This document shows positions 7,810 to 11,169 of a DNA stretch of 11,169 bases, one piece after another (the stretch's first letter is position 1; every line of letters starts with the position of its first letter). The translations under genes and the position numbers were made by a program. Source of the DNA: an uncultured Victivallales bacterium (GTDB lineage Bacteria; Verrucomicrobiota; Lentisphaeria; Oligosphaerales; JAFGRS01); the NCBI GenBank assembly GCA_903834675.1, contig CAILKC010000005.1, positions 1 through 11,169 on the forward strand, given 5' to 3'. The notes beneath the pieces are model-generated. The model had not been told where the DNA came from. It did not search any database and saw only the letters and a program-made list of their open reading frames with translations.

Positions 7810-7831
7810 GCGCCGCTGCCGCCAGCGCGGC
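7810..7831. terminator. Imperfect GC-rich inverted repeat after the oxidoreductase gene
   Basis: In the gap after the FAD oxidoreductase, GCCGCTG and CAGCGCGGC face each other around a short loop. On the minus strand the structure is followed by GATTTGTCC, only a weak U-rich tail. It might end the sialidase-oxidoreductase transcript, but the stem contains a mismatch. It also lies downstream of the candidate kinase promoter, which is awkward for that role. Confidence 0.22.
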
Positions 7832-7849
7832 AGTCCGACGACGGCAGGC

Positions 7850-7879
7850 ACAATAGCGCCGTGCAGGGCGGTTTGCCAA
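7850..7879 (-). promoter_or_regulatory. Possible sigma70-like promoter for the kinase-regulator pair
   Basis: On the minus strand TTGGCA (7874-7879) and TATTGT (7850-7855) are separated by 18 bp. They match the consensus hexamers at 5 of 6 and 4 of 6 positions. Transcription would start near 7842, leaving a leader of about 105 nt. This is the best such pair in the gap, but short matches like this arise by chance. Confidence 0.28.
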
Positions 7880-7916
7880 CGGCGCGGTGGGCGGTTCATG
7901 CGTGGTTTCAAGATGC

Positions 7917-9362
7917 TTACAGCAGCACGCCCTGCTTCACCAGGGTCGACTGCAAATCGGCGATCGGCAGTTCGCGGAGTTCGCAGGCGCGCTGTACGCA
8001 GAGGGCGGCGGCAGTGCCAGCAGCCTCGCCGGTGATCATGCACTGCACCGTCGGCCGGATGCAGCCGAAAGCTTCGTGCGTCGCGGACATGCAGCGCCCC
8101 GCCAGCAGCAGATTCGCCTTGCCTTTGGCCAGCAGGGCGCGGAAGGGAATATGGAAGTACCAGCGCGGGGGGTAGGCCGTGGCCGGGTCGCTGATCCACT
8201 TCGGCCGCGGGTAGCTGTCGATGGGATGGCTGCCGCGCCCGATGCGATCCGGGAACTCGACCTGGTTATAGATGTCGCGGATGGTCAGCAGAAAGTCGCC
8301 CTGGATGTGGCGGGTTTCGCGCACGCCGATCTCAGGACAATCGAGCAGGAACGCCTTCTCGAAGCCAGGCAAACCCCGGATGCCGGTCATCCAGCGGTGT
8401 ACCATGTCCGCCAGCACCACCTCGGCCCGGGTCAGGTCCGCGACGTCGGTGCCGTCGCCCTGGTAGCACGGGCAACATAGGGTCACCACGCCAGGCGTGG
8501 GCAGGTTGTAGACCTGGAATCCGCGCGGCGTGGTGTTGGCGTCGGTGAGGATGTTGAGAGTGGCCATGTCGCCCTTCTCGAAGCGCGCCTTGGCCTCTTC
8601 CAGCGAGAAGCGCGCAAAGGGCTGGCGCTGGAAATGCGCGGGCTCCCGCACCAGCCAGTCGAAGGTGCGCTGCAGGTCGACATTGCCGGCTTTGAACATG
8701 ACTCCCATAGCCTGCATCACGCCAAGTTTGGCGCCTTCCTGCACGCACTCGTCGGCCGGGGTCACGCCGAGATGGAAGGGCACGCCGGCGCGGGCGGCCA
8801 GGTCGCCATCGCCGGTGGCATCGATGATTTGCCGGGCCAGGACAGCCTGGCGGCCGGACTTGGATTCGAGCACGACGCCGCGCAGCGTGTCGCCCTCCTG
8901 CAGCACGTCGACCACCCACGAGTGCAGCCGCATCTCGACCTTCGCCTCCGCCATCATCTCGAAGAGCAATCTCTTGAAGTCCTCAGAGGAGGTGAACACA
9001 TAGCTGCCGGCCTGGCCGGTGTTGCCGCTGCCGACACCGCTGCGGATCAGGCGGTCGGCGATCTCCCTGGGGATGCCGCCGGCGACCTGCACGTCCTGCG
9101 GCTGCGTCGCCAGCGTTTCCTGGTCGCGGGTGTGCTCCTCGTCCGCGCCGGAGAACTTCATGAACATGGTCAGGCCGGCATTGCCCGTGGTCATCATGCC
9201 GCCAAGGCAACCGCTGCGCTCCACCAACAGGACCCGCACCCCCTGCCGCGCCGCGGCCAGGGCCGCCACGCAGCCGGCGGTACCGCCCCCAGCCACCAGC
9301 ACATCGACCTCGGCCACCACCGGCGTGGCCACTTGCATCGTCAGCGTGTCACCGACATTCAT
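7917..9362 (-). CDS. FAD-dependent oxidoreductase (FAD_oxidored type)
   Basis: This 481-residue flavoprotein belongs to the FAD-dependent oxidoreductase group (Pfam FAD_oxidored as recalled), often found beside sugar-degradation genes. An N-terminal Rossmann fold binds FAD: VDVLVAGGGTAG (19-30, with GxGxxG at 25-30), then LLVERSGCLGG (45-55) with E48 for the ribose. A second nucleotide-contact motif, DATGDGDLAARAG, is at 181-193. The C-terminal family block is GRCMSATHEAFGCIRPT (422-438) followed by ITGEAAGTAAAL. No signal peptide is visible, so it should be cytoplasmic; the substrate is unknown, and a carbohydrate or its breakdown product is an inference from the neighbours. The ATG at 9362 follows GAGGAG seven bases upstream. 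The sialidase-like stop codon lies just before this site, leaving an 11-bp gap, so the two are likely translationally coupled. An ATG 15 bp upstream is in frame but precedes the Shine-Dalgarno. Confidence 0.92.
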   Translation of the reverse strand: MNVGDTLTMQVATPVVAEVDVLVAGGGTAGCVAALAAARQGVRVLLVERSGCLGGMMTTGNAGLTMFMKFSGADEEHTRDQETLATQPQDVQVAGGIPREIADRLIRSGVGSGNTGQAGSYVFTSSEDFKRLLFEMMAEAKVEMRLHSWVVDVLQEGDTLRGVVLESKSGRQAVLARQIIDATGDGDLAARAGVPFHLGVTPADECVQEGAKLGVMQAMGVMFKAGNVDLQRTFDWLVREPAHFQRQPFARFSLEEAKARFEKGDMATLNILTDANTTPRGFQVYNLPTPGVVTLCCPCYQGDGTDVADLTRAEVVLADMVHRWMTGIRGLPGFEKAFLLDCPEIGVRETRHIQGDFLLTIRDIYNQVEFPDRIGRGSHPIDSYPRPKWISDPATAYPPRWYFHIPFRALLAKGKANLLLAGRCMSATHEAFGCIRPTVQCMITGEAAGTAAALCVQRACELRELPIADLQSTLVKQGVLL

Positions 9363-9373
9363 CTGCGTTCTCC

Positions 9374-10669
9374 TCAAAGGGTTGGCACGCCAGCGGCCTG
9401 CTTATCGATCCAGGCGTCGGTGATGAACTTGCCCAGCAGGTAGAACTTACGGTCGGGGTACCAGAGCACCCGCTGGCCGTGGAAGACGGTCATACTGCTG
9501 TAGGTGGCGATCTCGGCGGTGCCCTTGGGGCCGACCGGGATGTCGTTGGTGTCGAGGAGCACCTCAGGCAGGGCGAACCAGATGGGCTGGTGCGCCCCGG
9601 GGCGGAACTCGCCAATAGAGGCAAACATCGGGTTGCGGATGTGGTCCAGGTGATTCAGCCGCCAGTGGCGACAGTACTGGCTGAACTCGTCCTTGGTGCC
9701 GTCGTTATTGTGGTAGAGCAGCAGGTAGCGATCGGGGCCGACATCGTAGATCGGGCAGCAGGAGAGCGGGTGGCGCAGCGGCGCGCCATCATCCCGCAGG
9801 CGGAGCACCTCGGGCGGGCGCCAGGTATCGCCATCGTTGTCCGACACCGAGTACCAGATGTGGCCTTCCATGGTCCGCATGGTGGTGAACAGCCGACCAT
9901 CCGGCAGCAGCACCAGACTGGGCTCCTGGGCCACAGACAGGCGCGGGTAGAAGCGGTGCGGGACTTCGAGTCCCTCGCGATCCACCGGCATCCAGGAGAT
10001 GCGCAGATCGCGCGGGTCGGGTCCGGCGTCAAGGTTTTCGAAGCGCATGAAAGCGGAGCGGCTGTCGATGGTCCACCAGCCCTCGGGCGGCGGGACGACG
10101 TCCTTGCTGCTGCACTGGGTGTAGCCCGCCAGCCAGCGGCCCTGGGCATCGCGGATCGGCTTTTGCCAAACGATCCAGTTCTTGGGCACGGCCAGGTCAG
10201 GGCTGTCGAAACGATTGCGGGGCATGGGGATATCGTCAGCCACCTGCCAGGTGAGCGCGTTGTCATCGGAGATCATGCAGCCCATGACGCCGCAGCCCTG
10301 CCGGCTGTAGTCGAAGCGCTCGGCTTCCTTGGTGTAGAAGCAGTAGATGCGGCCGCAGTCCGCGATCACCAGGAAACCCCAGCTTGCCTGTTTCTCGCTG
10401 CCGCCGGCGGAGGTGCCGACCACGCGCATCGGCGCGCTCCAGGCGTTGCCGTCGGCGCTGCGCGCCAGGGCCAGGTGATTGTCGCCGCGGCCCTCGCAGG
10501 AGCTCTGCGTCCAGAGGGCGAGCAACTCGTCGCTCTTGGGCGCCTTGTAGACCAGGAAGTGCTCGTTGTCGGTATCGTTGCACGGCTTGCCGCGGGGGAT
10601 GTAGACCACGATGTCGGGGTGACTGCGCCCCCAGTCGGTGGCCGGATCGGCGGCAGGGTAGCTGGGCAT
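9374..10669 (-). CDS. Sialidase-like BNR-repeat protein
   Basis: This 431-residue protein looks like an exo-alpha-sialidase-type six-bladed propeller. Asp-box-like motifs appear at residues 71-77 (SADGNAW), 134-141 (SDDNALTW) and 276-283 (SDNDGDTW). The block QEPSLVLLPDGRL with a following MRT (about 248-266) resembles the conserved Glu and Arg region of BNR sialidases. I cannot confirm the full arginine triad or the Tyr/Glu nucleophile pair, so activity on sialic acid is unproven. Related BNR proteins act on other sugars. No signal peptide is visible. The start is the ATG at 10669, eight bases after GGAGG. Another ATG six bases upstream is too close to that site. A still longer frame begins at 10861, inside the transposon-like element, and yields a compositionally odd leader. 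The gene heads an operon with the FAD oxidoreductase. Confidence 0.85.
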   Translation of the reverse strand: MPSYPAADPATDWGRSHPDIVVYIPRGKPCNDTDNEHFLVYKAPKSDELLALWTQSSCEGRGDNHLALARSADGNAWSAPMRVVGTSAGGSEKQASWGFLVIADCGRIYCFYTKEAERFDYSRQGCGVMGCMISDDNALTWQVADDIPMPRNRFDSPDLAVPKNWIVWQKPIRDAQGRWLAGYTQCSSKDVVPPPEGWWTIDSRSAFMRFENLDAGPDPRDLRISWMPVDREGLEVPHRFYPRLSVAQEPSLVLLPDGRLFTTMRTMEGHIWYSVSDNDGDTWRPPEVLRLRDDGAPLRHPLSCCPIYDVGPDRYLLLYHNNDGTKDEFSQYCRHWRLNHLDHIRNPMFASIGEFRPGAHQPIWFALPEVLLDTNDIPVGPKGTAEIATYSSMTVFHGQRVLWYPDRKFYLLGKFITDAWIDKQAAGVPTL

Positions 10670-10712
10670 AACCATGACCTCCGGGTTGTTGGCGGCACGA
10701 GAAAACAGGCGC

Positions 10713-10721
10713 ACTATAGCA
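10713..10721 (-). promoter_or_regulatory. Candidate extended -10 promoter of the sialidase-oxidoreductase operon
   Basis: The minus strand reads TGCTATAGT: a TGn extension followed by TATAGT, five of six bases of the -10 consensus. No good -35 box lies 16-18 bp upstream, which is typical of extended -10 promoters. Transcription would start near 10706, giving a leader of about 37 nt before the ATG at 10669. The transposon-like element begins just upstream of where the -35 region would be, so insertion could have altered control. Confidence 0.4.
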
Positions 10722-10743
10722 CCGCTCCCGAAAGGCGCGGTGG

Positions 10744-10752
10744 GGTTGGAGG
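10744..10752. repeat. Imperfect target-site duplication, left copy (element 2)
   Basis: GGTTGGAGG abuts the CAGGG end of the 10753-10911 element. It matches 10912-10920 at eight of nine bases. Confidence 0.62.
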
Positions 10753-10911
10753 CAGGGCTGTTTCTTTCACGGGCGGTAGGCGCCTTGGAGCCGGCGGGAT
10801 ACCGCGAACCCGCCCGGAACGGGCTTGGCATCGCGGGCTCCAGGGCGGCAAGCGGGGTCATGGCAGACGCCTGCCAGATCCAGCGGGGGTCTCTTTCTTG
10901 AAACAGCCCTG
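10753..10911. mobile_element. MITE-like element 2, 159 bp, same ends as element 1
   Basis: The left end begins CAGGGCTGTTTC (10753-10764). The right end, TTTCTTGAAACAGCCCTG (10894-10911), is identical over 18 bp to the right end of element 1. The left end matches its partner for 12 bp and then diverges (TTTC in place of AAGAAA), so it is partly decayed. Nine-bp flanks GGTTGGAGG (10744-10752) and GGTTGAAGG (10912-10920) differ at one base, as expected of an ageing target-site duplication. The interior can form stems, including GGAGCC (10787-10792) with GGCTCC (10836-10841) and GCCCG-GAA-CGGGC. No transposase is present. Confidence 0.75.
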
Positions 10912-10920
10912 GGTTGAAGG
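10912..10920. repeat. Imperfect target-site duplication, right copy (element 2)
   Basis: GGTTGAAGG directly follows the CCCTG end of the 10753-10911 element. It differs from the left copy by a single G/A change. Confidence 0.62.
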
Positions 10921-10979
10921 GTTTGGATGTCGGCGCTGGGGCTCTAGGTTAGGCAGGCAGACGATAATGAAGAAGGTGT

Positions 10980-11169
10980 GGAGCGGCCGCGGCTCGCGGC
11001 CAGAGACGACCCGACGGTCGGCGCTCCCAGGATGATGGAGCGGCCGCGGCTCGCGGCCAGAGACGACCCAACGGTCGGCGCTCCCAGGATGATGGAGCGG
11101 CCGCGGCTCGCGGCCAGAGACGACCCAACGGTCGGCGCTCCCAGGATGATGGAGCGGCCGCGGCTCGCG
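10980..11169. repeat. 57-bp tandem repeat, three full units plus a partial
   Basis: Full units start at 10980, 11037 and 11094; a fourth starts at 11151 and is cut by the window edge after 19 bp. The units are identical except for one G/A change at position 34 of the first. Each unit contains three nested or adjacent complementary pairs: GGAGC (1-5) with GCTCC (44-48), GGCCGCG (6-12) with CGCGGCC (16-22), and CGACC (28-32) with GGTCG (37-41). Together these form a three-way junction. The single variant base falls in a loop. The period is a multiple of three and one frame per strand stays open, but no start, Shine-Dalgarno or gene context supports translation. Confidence 0.93.

Larger units (their letters stand above)
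10670..11169. other. Upstream intergenic region with repeats
   Basis: These 500 bp have no gene I can support. From the sialidase-like start outward they hold a leader with a candidate extended -10 promoter, a MITE-like element with its duplicated target (10744-10920), about 60 bp of unremarkable spacer, and a 57-bp tandem repeat that continues past the window. A frame of 518 codons is open on the plus strand, but it runs antisense through the sialidase-like gene and both repeats. Confidence 0.6.

Noticed and set aside
7864..7894. CAGGGCGGTTT start resembling the MITE end, about 23 of 31 bases alike
   Set aside because: It has no inverted partner nearby and no flanking direct repeat, and the TTTCAAGAAA core is missing. 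It could be a decayed remnant, but GC-rich chance similarity is enough to explain it.
9479..11035. A 518-codon open frame on the plus strand
   Set aside because: It runs antisense to the sialidase-like gene and on through a mobile element and the tandem repeat. Its translation is Gly/Ala/Arg/Val-rich without family motifs, a common by-product of GC-rich codon bias.
10980..11169. Tandem repeat as a CRISPR array or a 19-residue protein repeat
   Set aside because: The units abut with no variable spacers, so it is not CRISPR. The frame is open, but there is no start signal, and the strong stem structure explains the sequence better.

Overview
The window is about 11 kb of GC-rich bacterial DNA. 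All six genes I can support lie on the minus strand, so transcription runs from the right end to the left end. The mix is a sialidase-like BNR protein, an FAD-dependent oxidoreductase, a giant secreted PQQ-type beta-propeller with methyltransferase-like, DNRLRE-like and malectin-like parts, and an L-fucose isomerase. It suggests a glycan-degrading bacterium of the Planctomycetota/Lentisphaerota/Verrucomicrobiota or Armatimonadota kind. That placement rests on recalled protein architecture and is not proven by the sequence.

Layout in order of transcription. (1) The right edge (10980-11169) is a 57-bp tandem repeat that runs out of the window; each unit can fold into a three-way junction. (2) At 10753-10911 there is a small transposon-like element with inverted ends, lying just upstream of a candidate extended -10 promoter. 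(3) A sialidase-like gene (9374-10669) and an FAD oxidoreductase gene (7917-9362) form a tight operon; the stop codon of the first sits beside the ribosome-binding site of the second. (4) After a gap of about 180 bp comes a two-component pair: a soluble GAF-type histidine kinase (6511-7737) and a receiver-only response regulator with a long Ser/Ala/Pro linker (5655-6467). (5) A perfect 34-bp palindrome separates the regulator from the 1445-residue secreted propeller protein (1255-5592). (6) A second transposon-like element (967-1234), with near-identical ends and a perfect 10-bp target duplication, lies between the propeller gene and the start of L-fucose isomerase. (7) The isomerase runs off the left edge; 283 codons are visible.

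Working model (inference): the cluster senses and uses host- or alga-type glycans. The sialidase-like protein may act on capping sugars and the isomerase on released L-fucose. The secreted propeller/malectin protein would act outside the cytoplasm, and the two-component pair may link a soluble signal to expression or to another partner.

The most notable non-coding content is the pair of MITE-like elements, each immediately upstream of a catabolic gene. Their ends begin CAGGG and their target duplications are 9-10 bp, which recalls the ISAs1 insertion-sequence family. No transposase, tRNA, rRNA or CRISPR array was seen.
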